This document shows positions 1 through 7,966 of a stretch of DNA of 64,000 bases, piece after piece. The stretch lies in contig JBCBVY010000002.1 of NCBI GenBank assembly GCA_039817385.1, positions 248,001 to 312,000 on the forward strand, read 5' to 3'. The DNA comes from JBCBCP01 sp039817385 (GTDB lineage: Bacteria; Pseudomonadota; Alphaproteobacteria; Rhodobacterales; Rhodobacteraceae). Position 1 is the stretch's first letter; the number at the start of each line of letters is the position of its first letter. The notes under the pieces are model-generated. The model was not told the origin of the DNA. It was given only the letters and a program-made list of their open reading frames with translations, and ran no database searches. The position numbers and the translations under genes are program-made.

Positions 1-733
1 ACCGGGGCTCGGTCGCGATGGCCTGCATCAGGTCGTCATCCACCTCGATCGAGTCGATCGAACTGATCCGCAGCCGCGGCAGATCCGGCACAAGCTTCAG
101 GATGCGCATCACAAGGTTCCCGAGCCGTGGCGCCCCCGGCAGGTCCGACCCCCAGGAGGTCAGATCAACCCCTGTCAGCACAACCTCCAGATAACCCCGA
201 TCCACCAACCGCTTGATCTGGTCCACAACGACGCCCGCAGGCACCGACCGCGAATTGCCGCGACCGTAGGGGATGATGCAGAACGTGCATCGGTGATCGC
301 ACCCGTTCTGGACCTGCACATAGGCCCGGCTGCGCGTGCCAAACCCGTCGATCAGGTGCCCGGCCGTTTCCGTCACCGACATGATGTCATCGACTTGCAC
401 CGGCTCTGTCGGCGCGGCGCCCGCAAGGCCAAACCACGTCTCCGGCTGCATCTTTTCCGTGTTGCCGATCACCGCGTCCACCTCGTCCATCGCGGCAAAG
501 CTGTCCGGGTCGGTCTGTGCCGCGCACCCGGTGACAATGACACGCTTGTCCGGGTGCGCACGGCGCAGTTTGCGGATGTCCTGGCGCGCTTTGCGGACGG
601 CTTCGGCTGTCACGGCACAGGTGTTGACGACCACGACGTCCTCAAGGCCGGCCTTTTCCGCCAGCTCCTTCATCGCCTCCAGCTCATACTGGTTCAGCCG
701 GCAGCCGTGGTTGGAGAAGGTATTAAACGTCAT
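1..733 (-). CDS. mtaB: tRNA t6A37 methylthiotransferase MtaB (partial, 3' end outside window)
   Basis: This is the N-terminal 244 residues of a MiaB-type radical SAM enzyme; the rest lies beyond the left edge. The family adds a methylthio group to t6A37 of tRNAs reading ANN codons. Seen: three N-terminal cysteines of the UPF0004 domain (C11 in NHGCRLN, C39 in VNTCAVT, C70 in VTGCAAQ), which bind the auxiliary 4Fe-4S cluster, and the radical SAM motif CDHRCTFC at C145, C149 and C152. The opening NHGCRLN resembles MtaB (YqeV) rather than MiaB, which usually has a GC-(Q/N)-MN pattern. The ATG at 733 overlaps the dapF stop by four bases (ATGA), so the two genes are probably co-transcribed and translationally coupled. 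Confidence 0.92.
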   Translation of the reverse strand, partial: MTFNTFSNHGCRLNQYELEAMKELAEKAGLEDVVVVNTCAVTAEAVRKARQDIRKLRRAHPDKRVIVTGCAAQTDPDSFAAMDEVDAVIGNTEKMQPETWFGLAGAAPTEPVQVDDIMSVTETAGHLIDGFGTRSRAYVQVQNGCDHRCTFCIIPYGRGNSRSVPAGVVVDQIKRLVDRGYLEVVLTGVDLTSWGSDLPGAPRLGNLVMRILKLVPDLPRLRISSIDSIEVDDDLMQAIATEPR

Positions 734-1551
734 AAGCTATCCAGAAACGCGGCGGTCAGCACACCGTCAAACACATGCGCTGTCGGCCCCGACATCCAGA
801 CGCCATCCGCGCGCCATTCAATGCGCAGGGTGCCCCCATCCAGCACCACGTCCGCCGTCCGCCCCGTCAGCCCGCGCCGCGCGGCGGCAACCAGCGTCGC
901 GCAGGAGGACGAGCCGGAGGCCAGCGTGATTCCCGTGCCCCGTTCCCAGACCCGCATCCGGATCGTCCCCGGCCCCGTGACCGTGGCAAACTGAACGTTG
1001 GTCCGCTGCGGGAACAGCGGGTGGTGTTCAATACTCGGACCAACCTGTGCAAGGTCCACCGCCTCCGTATCTTCGACGAAGAACGTGCAATGCGGATTGC
1101 CCATACCTGTCCCCACAGGATCGCCATCAATGGGCAGGTGCAGGCTATCCGTCTCCTCCGCCAGCGGGATGTCCTGCCACGCGAGCTGCGGGTGGCCCAT
1201 GTTCACCGCGATGCGCCCATCCGCCTGCCGCTCGGCCCTGAGCGCGCCGCGTCCGGTCACGGCGATGTCGAGGGCGTCCAGCCCCTTGCTTTCCATCTCC
1301 CGCACCGCCACGCAGCGGGTCGCATTCCCGCAGGCCGCCGATTGCGAGCCGTCCGCGTTGTAGAAGGTTAGCGTCAGGTCTTGCCCCGGAGAAATCACCG
1401 CAAGCTGGTCAAACCCCACGCCCCGGTGCCGGTCCGCCAGCGCCCGCACCAGCGCCTCGGGCAGCGCCACATCAGCTGCCCGCGCGTCGATCACGACAAA
1501 GTCGTTCCCGGCGCCGTGCATTTTCATAAAGCGGAGGGATGTCTGCGTCAT
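730..1551 (-). CDS. dapF: Diaminopimelate epimerase DapF (second catalytic Cys replaced by Ser)
   Basis: The 273-residue product matches the DapF family, which interconverts LL- and meso-diaminopimelate for lysine and peptidoglycan synthesis. Start ATG at 1551 gives the conserved N-terminus (MKMHGAGNDFVV at about 9-20); an open frame upstream to 1623 lacks family features. The first catalytic cysteine is clear: C74 in AACGNATRC. The second, normally the Cys of an ACGSGA-like motif, reads LASGSSSCA, with serine at residue 212 and the only nearby cysteine at 217, five residues later. The glutamate usually found in the preceding GET motif is also absent (GIT). DapF is a two-cysteine enzyme, so this is odd. 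The fold and size are otherwise typical. Downstream mtaB overlaps its stop. Confidence 0.88.
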   Translation of the reverse strand: MTQTSLRFMKMHGAGNDFVVIDARAADVALPEALVRALADRHRGVGFDQLAVISPGQDLTLTFYNADGSQSAACGNATRCVAVREMESKGLDALDIAVTGRGALRAERQADGRIAVNMGHPQLAWQDIPLAEETDSLHLPIDGDPVGTGMGNPHCTFFVEDTEAVDLAQVGPSIEHHPLFPQRTNVQFATVTGPGTIRMRVWERGTGITLASGSSSCATLVAAARRGLTGRTADVVLDGGTLRIEWRADGVWMSGPTAHVFDGVLTAAFLDSL

Positions 1552-1679
1552 GCCCGCGCATATACGCCCCGCACGCGGCGCTTTCCACCCTGCATCAAGA
1601 ATGTCGCAGGGACGGCCCCGCAAAGTCCTCAGAATCGACTTGACCGCTCCCGCTGCGCTTTCTAGATAGGCCGCCTAGT

Positions 1680-1755
1680 GGGCCGTTAGCTCAGTTGGTA
1701 GAGCAACTGACTTTTAATCAGTGGGTCGCAGGTTCGAACCCTGCACGGCTCACCA
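1680..1755 (+). tRNA. tRNA-Lys (anticodon TTT)
   Basis: A 76-nt cloverleaf can be folded by eye. The acceptor stem GGGCCGT pairs with ACGGCTC (one G-T), the anticodon stem ACTGA/TCAGT encloses loop CTTTTAA (anticodon TTT), and the T arm GCAGG-TTCGAAC-CCTGC is canonical. The 3' CCA is genome-encoded at 1753-1755. Confidence 0.96.
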
Positions 1756-1765
1756 CTGTTTCAGA

Positions 1766-3016
1766 TCAGCTTGAGATGATTGCGCGCAGCGCGGTCAGCA
1801 GGGCGCGGACCTCTGCGATGCTGTTGTAGTGGCAGAAGGACACGCGGACGCAGGACGCCTGCCCGAGCGGTCCTAGGATATTGCCGGAATAGTGATCGGC
1901 CTTGCGGATATGGGTGCGGATACCGTGTGCGTTCAGGTCGGCAACGATCTCCGCCGCGGGCACGCTATCCGACCAGAAGGAAATCAGCCCCTCGCGCGCG
2001 GGATTCTCCGCACCGCCAAGAATGTGGACGCCGGGCAAATCCGCCAGCCCCGGCAGGTTCCCAATCCCGTTAATCGCAGCATCCGTGAGCGCCAATTCCT
2101 GCGCCTTGATCGCGCGGGTTGCGGCTTCCATCCGGCGGCGGGGGTCCGTCTCGTCCGATACCTCACCGCCAAGCCATTCGAAATAAGCCGTCACATCGGA
2201 GAACGTCGCGTAGGCGCCGGTGTCGCGTGTGCCAAACTCCCATGCGCTTTCCGGACCGCCGCGCAGCTGCTCATGCGGCTGCGCGGTCAGCCGGTCCGAC
2301 ACCCAGGCCACGCCATAGCCGTGGCGGGAGAAGACTTTGTAGGGGGAGACCACGTAGCCGTCGATGTCATACGCATCGATGTCGATGGCCCCGTGGCAGG
2401 CGTGCTGGATCCCATCGACGATGATGAACGCCTCCGGCGCCTTGGCCCGGATCGCGGCGGAGATTGCGGCGACGTCGTTGGCCATGCCGGTCACGGGGGA
2501 GGTGTGCAGGATGGTGGCCACCGCTGTGCCCTCCGTAACGTGGGCGGCGTAGGCGTCGGCTGTCACAAGGCCCAGTGCATCGTCGTGAGGGATTGAGATG
2601 TAGGGCCGACCCAAAACGTCCGCCCAATGCTGCGCCGCGCTGCGCGAGGCGGGGTGTTCGACGGTGCTGCCTACCACTTCGCCGGGGCGCGCCGCGATCG
2701 CGTTACGGATCAGGCGAAAGAGAAGCTCGGTCCCGCTTTCCCCCACAAAGACCTGCCCGCGACCCGCGCCAAAAAAGCGGTGCGCGTCCGCCTTCGCCTT
2801 GGCGATTGTCGTGACCAGTGCGTGTGCCGTTTCGTTGTCGCGCCCCTGATTGTCCGGAATTGCGGCGTAAAAGGCGCTGGTTTCGACCACCGATTTCAGC
2901 GTCAGCGCCCCGCCTGCGTTCTCAAAGAAGATGCGCTTGCCAGAGATCGGGCAGGCGTCGACATGGGCGAACCGATTCCGGACCTCGGCAAAAAGCGCTG
3001 TATTGGTTTCAAGCAT
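1766..3016 (-). CDS. Class V aminotransferase, cysteine desulfurase-like
   Basis: A 416-residue PLP enzyme of the SufS/NifS-like class V fold. The PLP lysine is K227 in VVSPYKVFSRHG, with the cofactor-facing aspartate D201 (IIVDGIQH), H205, and the HP motif at 121-122. It lacks the cysteine-loop features that identify true SufS or IscS, and it looks like the cysteine desulfurase-like subfamily of unknown substrate. Its start overlaps the upstream glycerate kinase stop by eight bases, making it the last gene of the 8985-to-1766 operon. No Suf/Isc genes are near, so a catabolic role (amino acid or hydroxyamino acid cleavage) fits the context better. That is inference. Confidence 0.8.
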   Translation of the reverse strand: MLETNTALFAEVRNRFAHVDACPISGKRIFFENAGGALTLKSVVETSAFYAAIPDNQGRDNETAHALVTTIAKAKADAHRFFGAGRGQVFVGESGTELLFRLIRNAIAARPGEVVGSTVEHPASRSAAQHWADVLGRPYISIPHDDALGLVTADAYAAHVTEGTAVATILHTSPVTGMANDVAAISAAIRAKAPEAFIIVDGIQHACHGAIDIDAYDIDGYVVSPYKVFSRHGYGVAWVSDRLTAQPHEQLRGGPESAWEFGTRDTGAYATFSDVTAYFEWLGGEVSDETDPRRRMEAATRAIKAQELALTDAAINGIGNLPGLADLPGVHILGGAENPAREGLISFWSDSVPAAEIVADLNAHGIRTHIRKADHYSGNILGPLGQASCVRVSFCHYNSIAEVRALLTALRAIISS

Positions 3017-4256
3017 GCGGGGCCTCGGCTGGCTGTATCAGGATGGCGCGGAAGTCGTTCACATTGGTCAGGGTTGGCCCGGTGATGACCTGCGCGCCAG
3101 CGGCGGCAAAGTAGCCATGTGCGTCGTTATCCTCCAGCGCCACCTGCGCGTTTCTCGGAGTTGCCTTAAGCGTTTCGGGGCCGATAAGCGCGCCCGCAAC
3201 CTCAGCCGCCCCATCGACGCCGTCGGTGTCGCAGGCGATGGCGTGAATGCCGGGCGCGCCATTCAAGGATATCGCGAGCGCCAGCGCGTATTCCGCGTTC
3301 GGCCCGCCGGTGCCCTCTCCGCGCCGGGTTACGGTCAGTTCACCGCCCGAAAGAAGGATAAGCGGGCGGGTGAGGCGCCGTTGCCTTTCCAGCGCCATTT
3401 GCGCGTGATCGGCGGCCACGTCGCGCGCCTCACCTTCGATGGCATCGCCTAGGATTTCGACGTCCAGGCCATCGGCCATCTCTGCCGCGGCGGCGAGGCT
3501 TTGCGCGGGCGCGGCGATGACGGTGTTGTGGGTTGTGCGCAGGCGCGGGTCACCCTGCGAAATCGGGTCCGCCCCCTGTTCCAGCCAAGCCCGTATGGTG
3601 GGCGGTGGCGTGACGCCCCAGCGGTCCAGTGTTGCCAGAGCCCGCGCGGCGTCTCCGTCATGCCCGACGGTTGGCCCGCTCGCGATGTCGCCCGGATCGT
3701 CACCCGGCACGTCAGAGATCAGAAGGGCATGGACGCGGGCCGGATAAGCTGCCGCGGCCAGCCCACCCCCTTTGACCGCCGACAGCTGTTTGCGGATGCC
3801 GTTGATGTCCCCGATAGGCGCGCCGGAGGCGAGCAGGTCTTCTGTCAGCAGCTGCTTTTCTTCCAGGGTGATACCCCCTGCCGGGGCCGTGAGCAGGGCA
3901 GAGCCGCCGCCAGAGATCAGGGCCAGAACCACATCATCCGGCCCCAGCGGCTTGAGCAAGTCCAGCATCCGGCGCGTCGCCTCGGCACTAGCGGCGTCCG
4001 GGACCGGGTGCGCGGCCTCCACAATCTCGATCCCCTTGCAGGGGCGGGCGTAGCCGTAGCGGGTGATGACCAGCCCCGCGCACGGCCCCCAGGCCGCTTC
4101 CACCGCTTCGGCCATGCGCGCGCTGGCCTTGCCTGCGCCCACAACCATGAGCCGCGCGGGCCTTTCGGGCAGGTGCGCGGCAAGCGTCCGCATCGGGTCC
4201 GCCACCGCAACTGCGCGGTCAAACATCGCGCGCAGCAGGGCCTGCGGATCCGTCAC
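3009..4256 (-). CDS. Glycerate 2-kinase (TtuD/GckA, MOFRL family)
   Basis: A 415-residue protein of the glycerate 2-kinase family, older name hydroxypyruvate reductase TtuD. The family phosphorylates D-glycerate to 2-phosphoglycerate, linking hydroxypyruvate or tartronate metabolism and the serine cycle to glycolysis. Seen: the N-terminal glycine-rich VVGAGKASARM, the ISGGGSALL loop, DINGIRKQLSAVKGGG, LISDVPGDD, and the C-terminal SGGELTVTRRG and ACDTDGVDG motifs. I chose the GTG at 4256, which overlaps the pxpA stop as GTGA and gives the usual family length; the longer frame to 4361 reads through pxpA. Alongside oxoprolinase genes it suggests an operon for small carboxylic or amino acid salvage. 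Confidence 0.88.
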   Translation of the reverse strand: MTDPQALLRAMFDRAVAVADPMRTLAAHLPERPARLMVVGAGKASARMAEAVEAAWGPCAGLVITRYGYARPCKGIEIVEAAHPVPDAASAEATRRMLDLLKPLGPDDVVLALISGGGSALLTAPAGGITLEEKQLLTEDLLASGAPIGDINGIRKQLSAVKGGGLAAAAYPARVHALLISDVPGDDPGDIASGPTVGHDGDAARALATLDRWGVTPPPTIRAWLEQGADPISQGDPRLRTTHNTVIAAPAQSLAAAAEMADGLDVEILGDAIEGEARDVAADHAQMALERQRRLTRPLILLSGGELTVTRRGEGTGGPNAEYALALAISLNGAPGIHAIACDTDGVDGAAEVAGALIGPETLKATPRNAQVALEDNDAHGYFAAAGAQVITGPTLTNVNDFRAILIQPAEAPHA

Positions 4257-5020
4257 GCGGTGCGGCCTGCGAACTGGGTCACGGTGATGCCCGCGTCTTG
4301 TAGTGTCTGCCGGACGGAGGCCGCGATCTGCACCGCCGTCGGCGTGTCGCCATGCAGGCAAATCGTGTCGATCGGCGTGGCGATATGCTTGCCGCTGTCC
4401 GTGATGATCGCCTGCGCCTTGACCATGTCCACCATGCGCTGGCCCGCCACAGCTGGGTCGTGGATGACCGCGCCGGGGATCGACCGGTCCACCAGCGTGG
4501 CATCGTCGTTATAGGCGCGGTCGGCGAAAATCTCGCAGGCGAACCGGCATCCCAAAGCCTCCACGGCGCGCTGCTGCGCCGTGGCAGCCAGGACCATGAC
4601 GATCATGCTGGCATCCACCGACAGCGCCGCCTCGTAGCAGGCGCGGGCCATTGCCTCATCCTCGGAGGTCATGTTGCCCAAGGCCCCGTGCAGTTTCACA
4701 TGCCGCACCTTTGCGCCGAGTGCTGCGGCCATACCAAGCGACGCGCCCACCTGCGCCCGGATCGAGTTTTGCAACGAACGGATCGGCATGTTGATCCGGC
4801 GGCGGCCAAAGCCCTGAATGTCGGCAAAGCCGGGATGCGCGCCGATGCCGACCCCGTTTTGCAGCGCGATGGTCATTGTGTCCGCCATCACGTCGGGATC
4901 ACCCGCATGGGCGCCGCAGGCGATATTGGCGGAGGTCACCGTTTGCAGCAGCGCGGCATCATCGCCCATTTTCCAAGGGCCAAAGCTTTCGCCCATATCG
5001 GCGTTCAGATCGACTTTCAT
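4253..5020 (-). CDS. pxpA: 5-oxoprolinase subunit A, LamB/YcsF family
   Basis: 255 residues, the usual family length. It opens with the LamB/YcsF signature (VDLNADMGESFG, then SANIACGAHAGDP) and carries the conserved HVKLHGAL and EIFADRAY motifs. PxpA acts with PxpB and PxpC to hydrolyse 5-oxoproline (pyroglutamate) to glutamate at the expense of ATP in the cytoplasm. All three subunit genes are here in the order B-C-A, with ATGA overlap to pxpC upstream and GTGA overlap to the glycerate kinase downstream. The complete set makes the 5-oxoprolinase assignment solid, although individual LamB/YcsF proteins are often left unnamed. Confidence 0.92.
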   Translation of the reverse strand: MKVDLNADMGESFGPWKMGDDAALLQTVTSANIACGAHAGDPDVMADTMTIALQNGVGIGAHPGFADIQGFGRRRINMPIRSLQNSIRAQVGASLGMAAALGAKVRHVKLHGALGNMTSEDEAMARACYEAALSVDASMIVMVLAATAQQRAVEALGCRFACEIFADRAYNDDATLVDRSIPGAVIHDPAVAGQRMVDMVKAQAIITDSGKHIATPIDTICLHGDTPTAVQIAASVRQTLQDAGITVTQFAGRTA

Positions 5021-6024
5021 CGCGCTCCTTTCGCGGAGATCACCCCGCTTATCAGGTTGTAGCTCAGCAGGTCCTGCATCTCCGCAGGGTTGCGGGTGAT
5101 GGGCGTTGCCTTGGTGCTCAGCATCTTGCGCGCGGCGGCGGCCTTGCGTTCAGCCTCCTGCGCCTCCGCCAAAGTGATGAAGCAGAAGCGCAGCGTACCG
5201 CCCAGTGGGCACTGCGCCACGCGCGGCAGATCGCAGGGGATCACGGTGCCGATGCGGGGGTAGCCGCCCGTGGTCTGGCTTTCGCACATCAGCACAAACG
5301 GCGTGCCATCGCCGGTGATCTGGATGTCCCCCGGCACGATGATTTCCGACACGATGGAACGCTGCGCGGCGTTGGAAAACCCTTCGCCGTCATGCTCCAT
5401 CCGCATCCCCTGCCGGTTGGCGCGGGCATCGCGGGTGAAGGTCGTCGCTTCAAACCTCTGCCGCGCCTCTTCGGGGAATTGCGCCGTCTGCATGGAGGGG
5501 ACGATGCGCACCGTGCCGCCGTCAAAGCGGTCCGGCTCCGGCAAGGCAAAGCCGGTGCGCGTGCCGGGGTCGGGCAGGGTGTTCAGCGTGTCGCCCGCCG
5601 TGATCAGCCGCCCAAGACCCGCCGACATATGCGCGCCGCGGGTGCCCATGAAGACTGGCGCATCGAAACCGCCGCCCACGTGCAGGTAGCCGTAGGTGCC
5701 CTTGCGCGGCGCGCCGATGGTCAGCACATCGCCCGGTTTCATCGCGTGGCAGCCGTGCCAGCGCACCGCCGTGTCGCCGATCCGTGCGGTCATGTCTGCG
5801 CCGGTCAGCGCAATGCGCAAGGGCTTGGTTGCCTCAAAGGTGCCGCCCATGCCGGCCATCTCTACCGCGGCGCGGCGCGCATCTTGCTCCAGCAGCGCCG
5901 CACCCTCAGCTAGCGCGTCACGGTCAATCGCGCCGCCACGGGTCAGGCCGGAGGCAAAGTGCCCCGGCCGCCCCGCATCCTGAAACGCCGCGGCCGGGCC
6001 GATTGAGCGGACGATCAGGCTCAT
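5017..6024 (-). CDS. pxpC: 5-oxoprolinase subunit C (biotin-dependent carboxyltransferase-like)
   Basis: 335 residues with the KipA/PxpC domain, related to the C-terminal half of urea amidolyase. Seen: the opening IGPAAAFQDAGRPGH, then GLTRGGAIDRDAL, the GGFDAPVFMGTR segment, and SEIIVPGDIQITGDGTPFV plus TTGGYPRIGTVI toward the C-terminus. It forms the 5-oxoprolinase complex with PxpA and PxpB. Start ATG at 6024 overlaps the pxpB stop (ATGA), and its own stop overlaps the pxpA start the same way. Such couplings typically keep subunits in fixed proportion. Confidence 0.92.
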   Translation of the reverse strand: MSLIVRSIGPAAAFQDAGRPGHFASGLTRGGAIDRDALAEGAALLEQDARRAAVEMAGMGGTFEATKPLRIALTGADMTARIGDTAVRWHGCHAMKPGDVLTIGAPRKGTYGYLHVGGGFDAPVFMGTRGAHMSAGLGRLITAGDTLNTLPDPGTRTGFALPEPDRFDGGTVRIVPSMQTAQFPEEARQRFEATTFTRDARANRQGMRMEHDGEGFSNAAQRSIVSEIIVPGDIQITGDGTPFVLMCESQTTGGYPRIGTVIPCDLPRVAQCPLGGTLRFCFITLAEAQEAERKAAAARKMLSTKATPITRNPAEMQDLLSYNLISGVISAKGAR

Positions 6025-6734
6025 GCGCTGACCTCAAAGCGGGCGCCGTCCGCACCATCAAGGCGCGCCAGCTCCGCCGGGGTGATGGGATCGAAGCGCA
6101 GCTCATCGCCGGGGGACAGGGGAAAGGGCTCGTCCGCCTCGGGCCGGAAGGTGCGGAAATTCGTCTGTCCCACATGGCGCCAACCGGTCGGCGTGTCGTT
6201 GGAGAACAGGCAGATTTGCCGGACAGCTGCCACCAGCGCCCCCGCGGGCACATTTGGCGTCAGGCCCGTCAGCCGGGGGATGTCCCAATGGGGCCCAAGC
6301 GTGCCGAGATAGGGCTGCCCCGGGGCAAAGCCGATGGTGATGACGCGCAGGGCGGTTTGGCTGAGCTCTTCAATCGCGGCGGCTTCGCTGAGGCCCGCGG
6401 CGTCCGCTGCCTCTGGCAAGCCGGGGGCAAGGTTCGTGCCGAAGACCGCCGGAATGCGCCACAACTTGCGGCCCGTGGGCAGCGGTGCGGCAAACCAGTC
6501 GCGGCTTTCCAGCGCCTCCTGCAACTCAGCGGTTGCCGCCTCAACATCCAGCTCTGCCAGATCGGCCCGAAAGAAGGCCGAGACCAGCGAGGTCGCGCTT
6601 TCCTCCACCCAATCCGCATGAAACGCCGCGCGAAAGGCGAGCGCCGCGCGGTTGGCGGCATCGTCCAGCGCAGGGGCAAAGGTGACCAGCAGGCCGGAAA
6701 GGCCAACCGTCTGGATGCGGGGGTAGTCGTCCAT
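6021..6734 (-). CDS. pxpB: 5-oxoprolinase subunit B (KipI-like)
   Basis: 237 residues from the ATG at 6734. The longer frame to 6779 would run into ycaQ and adds a non-conserved leader. The KipI/PxpB domain is recognisable by SGLLVTFAPALDDAANRAA at the N-terminus, the central VITIGFAPGQPYLGTL, and the C-terminal QTNFRTFRP and SPGDELRFDPI. It is the partner of PxpC; in other bacteria KipI-like proteins were first described as kinase inhibitors, but the pxpB-C-A cluster here argues for pyroglutamate hydrolysis. It begins five bases after the ycaQ stop. Confidence 0.9.
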   Translation of the reverse strand: MDDYPRIQTVGLSGLLVTFAPALDDAANRAALAFRAAFHADWVEESATSLVSAFFRADLAELDVEAATAELQEALESRDWFAAPLPTGRKLWRIPAVFGTNLAPGLPEAADAAGLSEAAAIEELSQTALRVITIGFAPGQPYLGTLGPHWDIPRLTGLTPNVPAGALVAAVRQICLFSNDTPTGWRHVGQTNFRTFRPEADEPFPLSPGDELRFDPITPAELARLDGADGARFEVSA

Positions 6735-6739
6735 CGACG

Positions 6740-7966
6740 CTACCCTACCGGCTTTGGCGGGGCGTGCAATCGCAGCCAATCATCCTCGAAAGCGATGGTT
6801 GAGACACTGGCCAGCCGGGTCAGCCGGTCCAGCTCCGCCTCGAACGCGGCGTGCCGGCCCTTGCCCCATTTCACGCCGTTTTCGGGCCAGAGCGCGCGGA
6901 CGCGCAGCACGTCCGCGTCCCGGTGCGCTTTCATGTCCACGCGTGCGACGATGCGATCGCCTTCCATAACCGGAAAGACGTAGTAGCCATAGCGACGCTT
7001 CGGCTCCGGCACGAAAATCTCGATGCGGTAGTCAAAGCCAAAGAGGCGCTCCGCCCGTTTCCGGTCGCGCAAGGTGGGGTCAAAGGGGCTGAGCACGCGG
7101 AGCCGTGACGTGGGTGGCACGTGCAAGGACGGATCGTCCGGCAAGTCCGGCCGCGCAAGGCAAGCGCGCGGGGCACCATCCGCGCCGATCACCGTCACCG
7201 GCATCAACTCGCCCCGCGCCAGCGCGCGATCCGCCCAGACCTTGGCCTCCGCGGGGCGGATGTGATCCCAGAAGGCGGCCAGCTCCCCGTGGGTTGCAAA
7301 GCCCAGCCGCGCCATCGCTTCGCGGCAACACCAGTCGATTGTCGCCTCCTCCTCCGGGGCCTCAAGGCGAAGGCTCTCGTCAATCACCCGCTCGGTCAGG
7401 TCATAGCGTTTCTGAAACCCGTCGCGGCCAATCACCGTCAGCGCGCCCGAGCGCCACAGGTATTCCAGCGCCGTCTTGGATGGGTGCCATTCCCACCAGC
7501 CGCCCGATTTGCGCGGTTCATCCCCGCCCAGATCGGCGCTACAACACGGCCCGGTGTCGCGGATATGGCGCAGCACCCCGTCCATGAGGTGTTCAAACTC
7601 GTGCTGGCGCCATTTCTTCCACCGCTCCCGCAGCATCTGCGCGTCTCGCTGCCGGCGCAGATGCCACCACGGGTAAGAGGCGCGCGGGATCATCGCGGCA
7701 TCATGTGTCCAGTGTTCGAAGAGCGCGCCCTCTTTTTCAAAGAGCCGTTTGAGGTCCGGCGGGCGGTACCGCTGGCGGCGGGCAAAGAGGATCAGGTCAT
7801 GCGCCCGCGCGACGGTATTGATACTGTCGAGCTGGACGAAGCCCAACCGCGCGATCAGGTCCAAGAGCGCCGCGCCCTTCGCGGGACCCGTCGGCGCTTC
7901 CGACAAAGCGTGCCGGTCCAGAAAGACCCGCCGTGCCGCGCTGTTGCCCAGGGTGAAGTCGTTCAA
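6740..7966 (-). CDS. Winged-helix DNA glycosylase, YcaQ/AlkX family
   Basis: 408 residues of the HTH_42 (YcaQ/AlkX-AlkZ) superfamily. These glycosylases excise bulky alkyl adducts and unhook interstrand crosslinks. The Q-hydrophobic-D catalytic motif expected for the YcaQ branch is visible as VQLDSINTVARAHDL near residues 44-58. Also present are EHWTHDAAMIP and the C-terminal SPFDPTLRDRKR and FGFDYRIEIFVP segments. It starts with an ATGA overlap on the LacI-family regulator upstream. Finding a DNA repair gene between a sugar-type regulator and oxoprolinase genes is unexpected; co-transcription looks certain from spacing, but a functional link is not obvious. Confidence 0.85.
   Translation of the reverse strand: MNDFTLGNSAARRVFLDRHALSEAPTGPAKGAALLDLIARLGFVQLDSINTVARAHDLILFARRQRYRPPDLKRLFEKEGALFEHWTHDAAMIPRASYPWWHLRRQRDAQMLRERWKKWRQHEFEHLMDGVLRHIRDTGPCCSADLGGDEPRKSGGWWEWHPSKTALEYLWRSGALTVIGRDGFQKRYDLTERVIDESLRLEAPEEEATIDWCCREAMARLGFATHGELAAFWDHIRPAEAKVWADRALARGELMPVTVIGADGAPRACLARPDLPDDPSLHVPPTSRLRVLSPFDPTLRDRKRAERLFGFDYRIEIFVPEPKRRYGYYVFPVMEGDRIVARVDMKAHRDADVLRVRALWPENGVKWGKGRHAAFEAELDRLTRLASVSTIAFEDDWLRLHAPPKPVG

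Noticed and set aside
293..1371. Long plus-strand open frames over mtaB and dapF
   Set aside because: They are antisense to clear family members, are rich in Arg/Pro/Ala and have no recognisable domains; typical for GC-rich DNA.
1766..3016. SufS or NifS cysteine desulfurase of an Fe-S assembly operon
   Set aside because: No suf or isc neighbours and no clear catalytic cysteine loop, so only the broader family is claimed.
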